A stretch of 64,000 nt of DNA, taken from contig NZ_VKDB01000003.1 of assembly GCF_007280555.1 (NCBI RefSeq), positions 248,001 to 312,000 of the forward strand. Direction: 5' to 3'. Source of the DNA: Deinococcus detaillensis. Lineage in GTDB: Bacteria > Deinococcota > Deinococci > Deinococcales > Deinococcaceae. The notes beneath the pieces were generated by a model, which searched no databases, was not told the DNA's origin, and saw only the letters and a program-made list of their open reading frames with translations. Made by a program: the position numbers and the translations under genes. This document shows, in pieces, positions 23,412 through 31,048 of this stretch (position 1 is its first letter; every line of letters begins with the position of its first letter).

Positions 23412-25391
23412 ATGACGCTTCCAACTCCGCAGAGTTTGTTCGGCTTGCAGTTTCCCTCTGACCCGCAGCTTTCGCCGGACGGCCAGATGGCCGCTTACGT
23501 GCTGAGCCGGGTGGAAGACGAAAATCAATCGGAACAAGCGAGCGGTGCCACAACCAAATTGGATGACCCCAAACCCCGTTACTTCAGCCAGATCGTGCTG
23601 GCGAGCGCCGAGAGCAGCCGTACCCTGACCACCGGCAAAGGGCGTGACACGGCCCCGCGTTGGTCGCCGGACGGTCAAGGTTTGGCCTTTTTGTCTGACC
23701 GTGATGGCAAAAATCAGCTCTATTTATTGCCGCTCGGCGGCGGCGAGGCGCGGGCGCTGACCACCAAGGCCCAGTTTCCGCAGGGCGTTTCGGCGGCCCA
23801 GTGGAGTCCAGATGGGCGCAAGCTGGCCTTTTTGGCCCCAGAAGGTGAAGCTGACAAGCGTGACGAGCGCGGCGAGGCCCGCGTGATTACCCGGCTCAAG
23901 TACCGCGCCAATGGATCCGACTTTTTGTCGGACGTTGCGGCGGCGCTGTGGCAGCTTGACGTGGAGAGCGGCCACATCACGCGCTGGCTCGCGCCTCAGC
24001 AGGCCATCAGCGAGTTCGCTTGGTGGCCCGATTCGCGGGGCGTGCTGTTTGTCAGCAGTGAGGACGAGGTGTCGGGCGCGATGTGGCAGCAAGAAGCCTA
24101 CAACCTGCCGCTGGAGGGACAGCCGCGCCGCCTGACCGACTGGGCCTCGCTGATCTCGAACCTGTCGCCCCACCCGGACGGCCTGCGCTTCGTGGCCCAA
24201 GCTCGCCTGCGCACCGAGCGCAACGACAGCGACTCGCATGTGTATTTGTTTGAGCCGGCGGGGGAGAGCGGGTCAGAGCCTTACAGCGCCCAGCGCCTGG
24301 ATCACCACGACTTTCCGGCAGGCAATATCGTGGCGGGCGATTTGCATGTGGGCTCTTTTCCCGACAAGCCGCGCTGGTTGAGCAGAGACCGGTTGCTGTT
24401 TTTGGCGACTCAGGGCGGTGCCTCCGGGCTGTTCGAGGTGTCGTTGGGCGACTCGGCTCCTCAGCCGCATACCTTTGATCCTGAGCGGGTGGTGGTCGGT
24501 TTTACGGCCAACGCGGGCGGCGCAGTCTGGATTTCGGAAAGTGCCACCGAAGTGACTCAGGTGATGCTCAACGGTGTGCAGGTCAGCCACTGCCCCGCGC
24601 CGGACTTTGCACTCAGCACGCCCAAGCGCATTGCCTTCACAAACGAATTGGGCGAGGGCGAAGGCTGGGTGCTGATGCCTGCTGGAACGCAGAGCGCCCC
24701 GGCACTGCTCAACATTCACGGCGGGCCGCACACCGCTTACGGTCACGGCTTCATGCACGAGTTTCAATTGATGGCCGCCCGTGGATACGCCGTGTGCTAC
24801 AGCAATCCGCGCGGCTCGGTGGGCTACGGTCAGGCGTGGACCTCCGACATTTTCGGGCGCTGGGGCGGCATAGACGCCGAGGACGTGCTGAACTTCTTCG
24901 ACCGCTGCCTCGCCGAGTTGCCGCTCGACAGCAGCCGCACCGCCGTGATGGGCGGCAGCTACGGCGGCTTCATGACCAACTGGCTGACCTCGCACACCCC
25001 GCGTTTTCAGGCCGCCGTCACCGACCGCTGCATTTGCAATTTGATTTCGTTCGGCGGCACCTCCGACATCGGCATGCGCTTCTGGGACGACGAGCTGGGC
25101 GGTAATTTTCACCGCAGCGCCGATACCGACAAGTTGTGGGCCATGAGCCCGCTGAAATACGTGGAGGAGGTCAAAACCCCCACCCTGATCATTCACAGCG
25201 TCCTCGATCACCGCTGTCCCATCGAGCAGGCCGAGCAGTGGTTCACGGCCTTGCGGCTTCAGGGCGTCGAAACCCGCTTCGTGCGCTTTCCTGAAGAAAA
25301 CCACGAACTGAGCCGCTCCGGCCGCCCAGACCGAAGGGCCGTGCGTTTGGAAGAGTATTTGGCTTGGCTGGATCGGCATCTGGGCATGTAA
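23412..25391 (+). CDS. S9-family prolyl oligopeptidase / acylaminoacyl-peptidase
   Basis: A 659-residue serine peptidase. The N-terminal half has beta-propeller repeats with the TolB-like pattern SPDGQMAAYV, RWSPDGQGLAFLSD and QWSPDGRKLAFLAP. The C-terminal hydrolase domain carries the nucleophile in GGSYGGFMTNWL (serine near residue 516), aspartate in HSVLDHRCPIEQAEQ and histidine in PEENHELSRSGRPDRR, the usual acylaminoacyl-peptidase ending. There is no signal peptide, so it is cytoplasmic. Start 23412 is preferred over 23367 because TACCCT lies 7 nt upstream. Confidence 0.93.
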   Translation: MTLPTPQSLFGLQFPSDPQLSPDGQMAAYVLSRVEDENQSEQASGATTKLDDPKPRYFSQIVLASAESSRTLTTGKGRDTAPRWSPDGQGLAFLSDRDGKNQLYLLPLGGGEARALTTKAQFPQGVSAAQWSPDGRKLAFLAPEGEADKRDERGEARVITRLKYRANGSDFLSDVAAALWQLDVESGHITRWLAPQQAISEFAWWPDSRGVLFVSSEDEVSGAMWQQEAYNLPLEGQPRRLTDWASLISNLSPHPDGLRFVAQARLRTERNDSDSHVYLFEPAGESGSEPYSAQRLDHHDFPAGNIVAGDLHVGSFPDKPRWLSRDRLLFLATQGGASGLFEVSLGDSAPQPHTFDPERVVVGFTANAGGAVWISESATEVTQVMLNGVQVSHCPAPDFALSTPKRIAFTNELGEGEGWVLMPAGTQSAPALLNIHGGPHTAYGHGFMHEFQLMAARGYAVCYSNPRGSVGYGQAWTSDIFGRWGGIDAEDVLNFFDRCLAELPLDSSRTAVMGGSYGGFMTNWLTSHTPRFQAAVTDRCICNLISFGGTSDIGMRFWDDELGGNFHRSADTDKLWAMSPLKYVEEVKTPTLIIHSVLDHRCPIEQAEQWFTALRLQGVETRFVRFPEENHELSRSGRPDRRAVRLEEYLAWLDRHLGM

Positions 25392-25417
25392 AGCGGGCTG
25401 CCTTTTGCACTCGCCGC

Positions 25418-26041
25418 TCAGCGCAAAAACAGCTCCCCGACTTTGCGAATAAAGTGGTCGCGGCGCTGCAACTCTTCGGGGCTGTAGCGCTCGGCCAGCA
25501 AGCGGTCTTTGAAGCCGCTCACCGTTTCGCCGTCCGGCACGGTCCAGCTTTCCAGCGGGATGCAGGCCAGCGTCATGTCCTCGCCCCACTGCCAAGCGGC
25601 ATTGACCGGCAAGCCCACTTCAGCGGCCCGCATCGGCCAGGTGGCGTCCACCTTCATCTGGCCCTGCGGAGTATCCACCACCAAATAATTGTGAATGTCC
25701 ACCACACTCTGCCCGCCCGACAGCGCCCGCAGTGCGGGATCGGCGTCGTCCGGCAGCTTGATTTCCTGGGTGCAGGCGACGATGGCGCTCTCCAAGCCGT
25801 GTTCGGCCAGCAGCGCCGCCAGCAACTCGTGCTTGGTGCTACAGGTGCCGCGCCACTCCCCGATGATGCCCGCAGGCTCATGGGTGCTGGCGCGGGCGTA
25901 AGGCATGTCGCGCACCAAAGCGAAGGCGACTTCGGGCGTCAGGCTGGGCGCGTCTGTGGGCAAGATTCCGCGCTGCACGGCGGCTTCCCGGAGTTGTTCA
26001 TTCAGTTGCTGAGAAAGGGAAGGGGCGTGAGAGTTAAGCAT
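25418..26041 (-). CDS. transglutaminase-like-fold protein, function unknown
   Basis: A 207-residue cytoplasmic protein. A papain/transglutaminase-type triad can be read: cysteine in GTCSTKHELLAALLAEHG, histidine in SVVDIHNYLVVD and aspartate in KVDATWP. The order and spacing match transglutaminase-like proteins, though the family is weakly characterised. CAAGAT lies 6 nt before the ATG. Convergent with the S9 peptidase; no partner gene is apparent. Confidence 0.65.
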   Translation of the reverse strand: MLNSHAPSLSQQLNEQLREAAVQRGILPTDAPSLTPEVAFALVRDMPYARASTHEPAGIIGEWRGTCSTKHELLAALLAEHGLESAIVACTQEIKLPDDADPALRALSGGQSVVDIHNYLVVDTPQGQMKVDATWPMRAAEVGLPVNAAWQWGEDMTLACIPLESWTVPDGETVSGFKDRLLAERYSPEELQRRDHFIRKVGELFLR

Positions 26042-26116
26042 GGCCGCATCTTGCCACGCTGCTGCTCAGGCCAAATGAGGTGAGCGCCATCAAGCGCTGC
26101 GGCTCGCCTCCTCCCC

Positions 26117-26122
26117 TAGAAT
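26117..26122 (+). promoter_or_regulatory. -10 element (leaderless) of the PlsY/AAR-like fusion gene
   Basis: TAGAAT is followed by 6 nt and the ATG at 26129. The sequence TAGAATGCC is the same as ahead of the M50 protease gene. Confidence 0.55.
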
Positions 26123-26128
26123 GCCCGC

Positions 26129-27802
26129 ATGATGTTTTTATCGTTCCTGCTGCTGGCACTGGCTTTTTTGATCGGCAGCTTGCCGCTGGGCCACTGGCTG
26201 CTGGGCCGCAGGGGCCATGACAGCCGCTTATACAGCGCTTACAACTTGGGCGTGGAAAATGTGGTGCGGCGCGTCGGCCTCGGCCCAGCCATCGGCAGTG
26301 CGGCGCTAGACGCCCTCAAGGGCTTTGTGGCGGTGCTGGCCGCTTCGGCTTTGGGGCAGCCGGAACTGTGTGTGCTGGCGGGTCTGGCCGCTTATTTGGG
26401 CCACCTCAACCCGCTGAAGGTGCTCTACGGCCCGACGCCGCCGCGTGGACGGGGCAACTTGGTGCTGCTGGGCGTGTTTGCTGCGCTCAGCGTAGCGGGC
26501 CACCTCAGCTTGTGGCTGACCGTCACGCCGTTGGTTGTTTACGCCGCCGTGCTGGGCCTCAGCGGTTACGTCAGCTTGGCGACGATTTTGGGCTTGGTGG
26601 TGTTCGCTGCTTTGGTGGCCTTCTCACCGCTGGACGTTCCGGCCAAGCTCGGCGCGGCGGCCTTGCTGCTCGCCTCGGCGTGGCGCTTCAAGGAAAATCT
26701 AGGCCGCGTTCTCGACGGCACCGAGCCGCACCTCGGCGACGACGTGCCGATGGCGGGCAAACGCGACGACGAGGTGGTGGCCGCTTTCATGATTCACCCG
26801 CTGACCCTCGAGGATTTCTGGCAAACCCGCCGCTTTGCTTGGATGCGCCCGCTGATGGAGCGCGGCGTGCTGAGCGAAGCCAGTGTGCGGAGCGTGGCCA
26901 GCAGCCTGCGCCCCATGAAAGTGGGCGAATTGCACGGCATCAAGACCACCGATGGCAAGCGGATTCGGGCGTACTTGCTCAGCAGCCCGCTCCTGCCCGA
27001 CGTGTTCCGGGACGATCCCGAACTGGCCACCCGGCGGGCCATCGAGGGCGCGAAATTGGCCCGCGAACTCGGCGCGGAGGTGTTTGGCCTCGGCGCATTC
27101 TGGAGCGTGGTCGGCAACAAAGGCCTTGACGTGCAGGCGGCGGTGCCGGAGATCACCGTGACCAACGGCGGGGCCTACACCTCCGGCACCATCAAAGCGG
27201 CGATTCCCGGCATCTTGACGCATTTTGCGAGTGAGGGCCGCGACCTCTCGCAGGCGGTGGCGGCGGTGGTGGGCGCAAACGGCGTGGTGGCTTTCGGCAT
27301 TGCCCGCACCATTGCGCCGCAAGTTCGCAAAGTCATTATGGTGGGCCGCGACCTCGGGCGCTTGGAGCGCAGCGCCGCCACCCTCAGGCGGGCCAACAAG
27401 AGCACCGAAATCGTGATTACCACCGAGTACAGCGCCCTGCTGGAAGCTGACCTGATCTTCACCGCCACCAGCGATCCCAATCCGGTGATCTTTGCGCAGC
27501 ACGTCAAGCCCGGCACCTGGATTTTTGACGAGGGCCGCCCCGCCGACGTGGACGACTCGGTGGCGGCTTTGCCGGGCGTGCGGGTTATTCCCGGCGGCGT
27601 GGTGCGTCCCCCCGGCGGGATGACGAGCAGCGTGGACTTGCACTTCGGTGAGGGCGCGGTACCTGCCTGCCTTGCCGAAACCCTGATTCTCACCGCGACG
27701 GGCGAGCATCACCGCAAGAGCTTAGGGCCACAGACGCTGAGCGAAAATATCAATTTTTTCGTGGAGCAGGCCGAGATCCTGGGCTTTGAAGTGGTGGACT
27801 GA
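26129..27802 (+). CDS. PlsY-like membrane domain fused to acyl-ACP-reductase-like dehydrogenase
   Basis: A 557-residue two-part protein. Residues 1-203 resemble the membrane acyltransferase PlsY: GSLPLGHWLLG (16-26), YNLGVENVVRRVG in place of the SGNIGATN motif, LDALKG (60-65), GHLNP (91-95) and the terminal KENLGRVLDGTEPHLG. However, the GGKG phosphate loop is replaced by GPTPPRGRGN, so acyltransferase activity is doubtful. Residues from about 220 resemble cyanobacterial long-chain acyl-ACP reductase: GLGAFWSVVGNKG, VTNGGAYTSGTIKAAIPGI, a nucleotide-binding VVGANGVVAFGIARTIA (380-396), IFDEGRPADVDDSV, and Cys514 in VPACLAETLI where the reductase has its catalytic cysteine. The likely reaction is reduction of an activated fatty acyl group to an aldehyde at the membrane; this is inferred. 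Confidence 0.72.
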   Translation: MMFLSFLLLALAFLIGSLPLGHWLLGRRGHDSRLYSAYNLGVENVVRRVGLGPAIGSAALDALKGFVAVLAASALGQPELCVLAGLAAYLGHLNPLKVLYGPTPPRGRGNLVLLGVFAALSVAGHLSLWLTVTPLVVYAAVLGLSGYVSLATILGLVVFAALVAFSPLDVPAKLGAAALLLASAWRFKENLGRVLDGTEPHLGDDVPMAGKRDDEVVAAFMIHPLTLEDFWQTRRFAWMRPLMERGVLSEASVRSVASSLRPMKVGELHGIKTTDGKRIRAYLLSSPLLPDVFRDDPELATRRAIEGAKLARELGAEVFGLGAFWSVVGNKGLDVQAAVPEITVTNGGAYTSGTIKAAIPGILTHFASEGRDLSQAVAAVVGANGVVAFGIARTIAPQVRKVIMVGRDLGRLERSAATLRRANKSTEIVITTEYSALLEADLIFTATSDPNPVIFAQHVKPGTWIFDEGRPADVDDSVAALPGVRVIPGGVVRPPGGMTSSVDLHFGEGAVPACLAETLILTATGEHHRKSLGPQTLSENINFFVEQAEILGFEVVD

Positions 27803-27824
27803 GCGAGTGCTGAAGAGAGATTCC

Positions 27825-28376
27825 TCAGTCGGCCAAATCGTCCAGCCACGCCAGGACTCGCTCGGCAGATTCCGCAGGTGTCAACCCGCTGACGTTCAAG
27901 GTCAGTCCTGGCCAGTAATCAGCCTCACGCCCGTGCCAGCGCTCCCAACGCATCGCGGGCCAGCCGCCGCTCATCAGCACGTTGGGCCGCCAATCAGGCA
28001 TGACCTGATGGACACGCAGCCAAGCTGCCCAATTCAGCGTCTCTTGGGTGACCTGATCATCTCCACGCGTCATTAAGCGGCGAATGCGCTCCACATCGCT
28101 TAGGTCAACCAGTAGGTGGCGGATACCCTCTAAACGGGGGGCATCCGGCGCGGCCAGCACCTCGCCGAGCGGACACTGGCCGAGCAGGCCGAACGCCCTG
28201 CCGTGTTCCAGCGCCGTTTCAATCCAGCGCTGTGTCAATTCCTGACGCTCCACTCTGCCGCCGCCCGTCCAGCGTTCATCAAAGTCTTGCCAGGCGACTT
28301 CGGGACGCGCCTGACGCAAAAAGGGCAGTAAAGTGGTCTTACCCGAACCTGCTGCGCCGCTAATGACGTAGAACAT
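27825..28376 (-). CDS. small P-loop NTPase / kinase-like protein
   Basis: A 183-residue protein with an N-terminal Walker A, VISGAAGSGKTTLLPFL, a likely DFDERW acidic motif near residue 37, and an arginine-rich lid area (DVERIRRLMTRGDD). The size and layout resemble shikimate- or adenylate-kinase-like small-molecule kinases, but no substrate motif is recognised. CAGACT lies 6 nt before the ATG. Convergent with the PlsY/AAR-like fusion. Confidence 0.68.
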   Translation of the reverse strand: MFYVISGAAGSGKTTLLPFLRQARPEVAWQDFDERWTGGGRVERQELTQRWIETALEHGRAFGLLGQCPLGEVLAAPDAPRLEGIRHLLVDLSDVERIRRLMTRGDDQVTQETLNWAAWLRVHQVMPDWRPNVLMSGGWPAMRWERWHGREADYWPGLTLNVSGLTPAESAERVLAWLDDLAD

Positions 28377-28450
28377 GGTTTCAGTCTGGAGGCTGGGCCT
28401 CGCTCAGTCATCCGCCATCTGACTTAGGCCCATCACGCCCCTCAGTTCGC

Positions 28451-28456
28451 TACAAT
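28451..28456 (+). promoter_or_regulatory. -10 element (leaderless, GTG start) of the phosphoribosyltransferase gene
   Basis: TACAAT lies 8 nt before the GTG at 28465; no Shine-Dalgarno is present between them. Confidence 0.55.
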
Positions 28457-28464
28457 CTCCAAAC

Positions 28465-29025
28465 GTGAACAACTCAAATCCGCAAGCGGGGAAACACCCC
28501 ATTCATTCGGTTGATGTCGGCGGCGTCAAGCGCGATCTCCCCATCGTGGAGGTGGCTCCCGGCGTCAGCGTGGCGCTCTTTAACATGTTGGGCGACACCG
28601 AAGTCACTGAGGCAGCGGGCAAGGCGCTCGCGGCCCTGCTCCCGGCCAACATCGACGTGCTGGTCACGCCGGAGGTTAAGGCGCTGAGTTTGGCGCACGT
28701 CATCAGCCGCGAATCGGGCTTGCCGTACGTGGTGATCCGCAAAACCGTCAAGCCTTACATGGTCGAGCCGATTGCCCGCGACGTGATCAGCATTACCACC
28801 GGCAAGCCGCAACTGCTCGTCCTCGACGGCTTCGATGTCGCCAAAATCAAGGGTCAAAAAGTCGCCATCGTGGATGATGTGGTTTCCAGCGGCGGCACCT
28901 TGGCCAGCCTGCGCCAGATCATCGAGGAAGTCGGCGGCGAAGTGGCGGCGGTGGTGGCAGTGTTTACCGAAGGCCAAGAACGAGAGGAAGTCACGGCGTT
29001 GGGGCATTTGCCGCTGTTTACTTAA
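28465..29025 (+). CDS. purine phosphoribosyltransferase (Apt/Xpt-like)
   Basis: A 186-residue type I phosphoribosyltransferase. The PRPP-binding loop is [18 protein letters not shown], and the N-terminal half carries the adenine/xanthine-type segment [20 protein letters not shown] followed by [12 protein letters not shown], which resembles the flexible active-site loop. It salvages a purine base with PRPP to make the nucleotide. The start is GTG, supported by the close -10. Adenine versus xanthine specificity is not decided. Confidence 0.85.
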   Translation: MNNSNPQAGKHPIHSVDVGGVKRDLPIVEVAPGVSVALFNMLGDTEVTEAAGKALAALLPANIDVLVTPEVKALSLAHVISRESGLPYVVIRKTVKPYMVEPIARDVISITTGKPQLLVLDGFDVAKIKGQKVAIVDDVVSSGGTLASLRQIIEEVGGEVAAVVAVFTEGQEREEVTALGHLPLFT

Positions 29026-29093
29026 CGCCACTGCTGAATCGGTGGGAAAAAGGCGCGAAAAACGAAGCTTCCAGACATTCTCTTTGCTTTTAT

Positions 29094-29477
29094 TTATTTC
29101 AAACTGTCCACTTCGCGCAAATCCAGTTGCCGCAGGAGCGTGCCTCCGTAGAGCAGCAGCGCTTTGTAATCGGCTTGGGCAGGAGCTTTTAAATTAAACT
29201 CAGCGCTGCGGCCCGCCGCGTCAAGGTAGCGGCTATCGCGGCCCAGTTCCTTGTCTCCGGCGAACCACACCACGCTGAGGTAATCGCCTTGGACGGGGCC
29301 GTCTACCCTCGCCCTGACCACCAGATTCTCGCCCCGGCGCTCGAGGGTGGCTTTGGTGATGCGCAGCGGTAGCACCACTGGCAGCGGCGCAGGAATCACC
29401 GGAATAAAGTTGTACCGGCAACTGCCGAGCAGCCCAGCGCTAAGCAGGCAAGCAAAAACCAAGGAAAATCGGGCCAT
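29094..29477 (-). CDS. small lipoprotein of unknown function
   Basis: A 127-residue protein with signal peptide MARFSLVFACLLSAGLLGSC ending in a lipobox (LLGSC), so it should be lipid-anchored outside the cytoplasmic membrane. The remainder looks beta-rich (ENLVVRARVDGPVQGDYLSVVWF) and may be an immunoglobulin-like fold. Not recognised by family. Confidence 0.7.
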   Translation of the reverse strand: MARFSLVFACLLSAGLLGSCRYNFIPVIPAPLPVVLPLRITKATLERRGENLVVRARVDGPVQGDYLSVVWFAGDKELGRDSRYLDAAGRSAEFNLKAPAQADYKALLLYGGTLLRQLDLREVDSLK

Positions 29478-29649
29478 GTCGTGCCCAGCATAGCGGCTAC
29501 GCGTGAGGACTCAAGCTGGCAGAGCTCGGCAAGCGGCTACAAAGGTCAACAGTGGAAGTGTGAAATTTCCGACTTTGTGAACAAAAAAAGTCAAAGATTA
29601 CACAGAAGTAAGTGGCGTGTAAGATGTCAACTTGTTTGATGAAGGCAAG

Positions 29650-30498
29650 ATGATTACGGCTGAACTGACTCCTATCCGAAGCGACCGCTTTTGGTTGCCC
29701 CTGCCCAGTCGTCCCGCCCTCTACCGGCTGTCAACCGACCACTACCCCTGGAGTGAAGTGCGCGGCGACCTCGAGGCCCGGCCCATGCTTAGTGCGGTGC
29801 TGGAAGCCGAGCAACAGGGCCGGCGCGGACGGCTGCTGTGGAACGCTGGCGCGGCACTCGGCGGTTTTGACGACACCCGAGATCTCGGCGTCAATGAGTT
29901 GATGTCGGTCTTTCCACGCGCCACTGTGCAGGTGACTTTGGTGGATCCGGCGGTAGCAGGTCTGGCTTGGCAATGCCGCAGCGCCCAGCCGGAAGCCCTC
30001 AGCGCGGCTTGGCCGCAGGCCCAAAGCCAATTGGTGACCAGCAACTTTTCGGGAGCGCTGCTGGGCGGTGAAGGCGGCGAGGTCATCAGCTTTTGGCAAT
30101 CGGGCAGGCCGGTGGCGGGCAGCTTGCCGGTCAGCGGCCAAGTGCGGCAGCTCAGCGCTCCGCAGCCGCTTGGCGGCCAAGCATTGGTTGAATTTTGGTC
30201 GAAGGTCTTGCTGCTGGCCTCATCGCAGGCGGGCAATATCGCCGAGATTTGGCGCAGCTCGGCTGCCGACCTCGCCGACGATCACCCCTGCCTCGATCCG
30301 TTTGCCCGCGAAGTCTGGCTTGAAAAATTGTCGGTGCAGGCTGTGCCGGATCTCAGCGCCACCGAACTGCGTGACGCTCTCTTGGCCGTATTTGACGCCA
30401 CCCTGCGGCGGCTGCGGCTGCGGCTGCGGAATCTGGCCGTAGCCGAGTTGCAGGCCTCGCCGATGTGGAGCGTGTCCGGCGCTGGAGACTTGATATGA
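29650..30498 (+). CDS. first gene of coupled cassette: 282-aa soluble protein, unknown
   Basis: I cannot name a family. The N-terminal third (LSAVLEAEQQGRRGRLLW, then a stretch ending GVNELMSVFP) vaguely recalls DUF4388/PATAN-type signalling modules. The C-terminal third is helical and leucine/arginine-rich (TLRRLRLRLRNLAVAELQ). There is no signal peptide or membrane segment. The ATG at 29650 follows AAGGCA. An in-frame TTG at 29632 is less likely. The stop overlaps the next gene's ATG (ATGA), so the products are probably made in fixed ratio. Confidence 0.68.
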   Translation: MITAELTPIRSDRFWLPLPSRPALYRLSTDHYPWSEVRGDLEARPMLSAVLEAEQQGRRGRLLWNAGAALGGFDDTRDLGVNELMSVFPRATVQVTLVDPAVAGLAWQCRSAQPEALSAAWPQAQSQLVTSNFSGALLGGEGGEVISFWQSGRPVAGSLPVSGQVRQLSAPQPLGGQALVEFWSKVLLLASSQAGNIAEIWRSSAADLADDHPCLDPFAREVWLEKLSVQAVPDLSATELRDALLAVFDATLRRLRLRLRNLAVAELQASPMWSVSGAGDLI

Positions 30499-30887
30499 CT
30501 TTGAATTGGCCCAGTGGGGTGACCGATCAAACGCCACTGCCTTACAGCTTATGGCGCGTTCTCGACGCTTTGGCGTTGGGGCTGACCTCGGGTCAGGGCG
30601 GCCTTCCCAGCGACAGCAAAGTGCAAGAAGCCTTGGCCCTCGCTGAGCAGTACGCGGGCCGCGCCCAGCGCCAAGAGCAGGCGCTCAGTGGGGAGCTGAT
30701 CGATCAGGTCAGCGCCGCACTGATGGCCTGCGTGGGGCCAATCGGCCAGATTATCATCGAAGACGCCCTCGATGAGTTGCCTGAACCGGCGCGGCTTTCA
30801 GCGCTGCTCAGGGCCATCGGCGCAGAATTGGAAGACACGCAGCGCCAGATGTTTGGCAGTCAACTGCGGACGCGGGGCATCGTATGA
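30495..30887 (+). CDS. second gene of coupled cassette: 130-aa helical protein, DUF8082-like tail
   Basis: A 130-residue, mainly helical protein. The C-terminal part (ACVGPIGQIIIEDALDEL then RLSALLRAIGAELEDTQRQM) resembles the small helical domain found after signalling kinases and roadblock proteins, in which a GPI-x-ILV segment is followed by a helical bundle; this assignment is tentative. Both ends overlap neighbours by ATGA, with start at 30495 inside the previous stop and stop inside the next start. Confidence 0.65.
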   Translation: MTLNWPSGVTDQTPLPYSLWRVLDALALGLTSGQGGLPSDSKVQEALALAEQYAGRAQRQEQALSGELIDQVSAALMACVGPIGQIIIEDALDELPEPARLSALLRAIGAELEDTQRQMFGSQLRTRGIV

Positions 30888-31048
30888 GCCGCCAACCGTC
30901 CGTTTTGGGTGATTTGGCTTTTCTGCCGCGCTCGACCTTGCCCCAGCAGATGCTCGCGCCGCAGGGCCGCAGCGCTTTACTTGCCAGCCGTTTAGTTGCC
31001 CGTGTTTTATTTTTCACCGTTTCACCCGTTTCAGGAGAAGCCTTATGA
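30884..31048 (+). CDS. third gene of coupled cassette: 54-aa small protein
   Basis: A short open frame linked by ATGA overlaps on both sides: its ATG overlaps the stop of the preceding gene (30885-30887) and its TGA (31046-31048) overlaps the ATG of the HAMP gene. The peptide starts MSRQPSVLGDLAFLPRSTLP and has a moderately hydrophobic C-terminal half (ALLASRLVARVLFFTVSPV). It fills otherwise empty space exactly, but could also be a relay that carries ribosomes to the next gene. No homolog recognised. Confidence 0.5.
   Translation: MSRQPSVLGDLAFLPRSTLPQQMLAPQGRSALLASRLVARVLFFTVSPVSGEAL

Noticed and set aside
24273..25595. 440-aa open frame on the minus strand
   Set aside because: Antisense shadow of the S9 peptidase; no recognisable domain.
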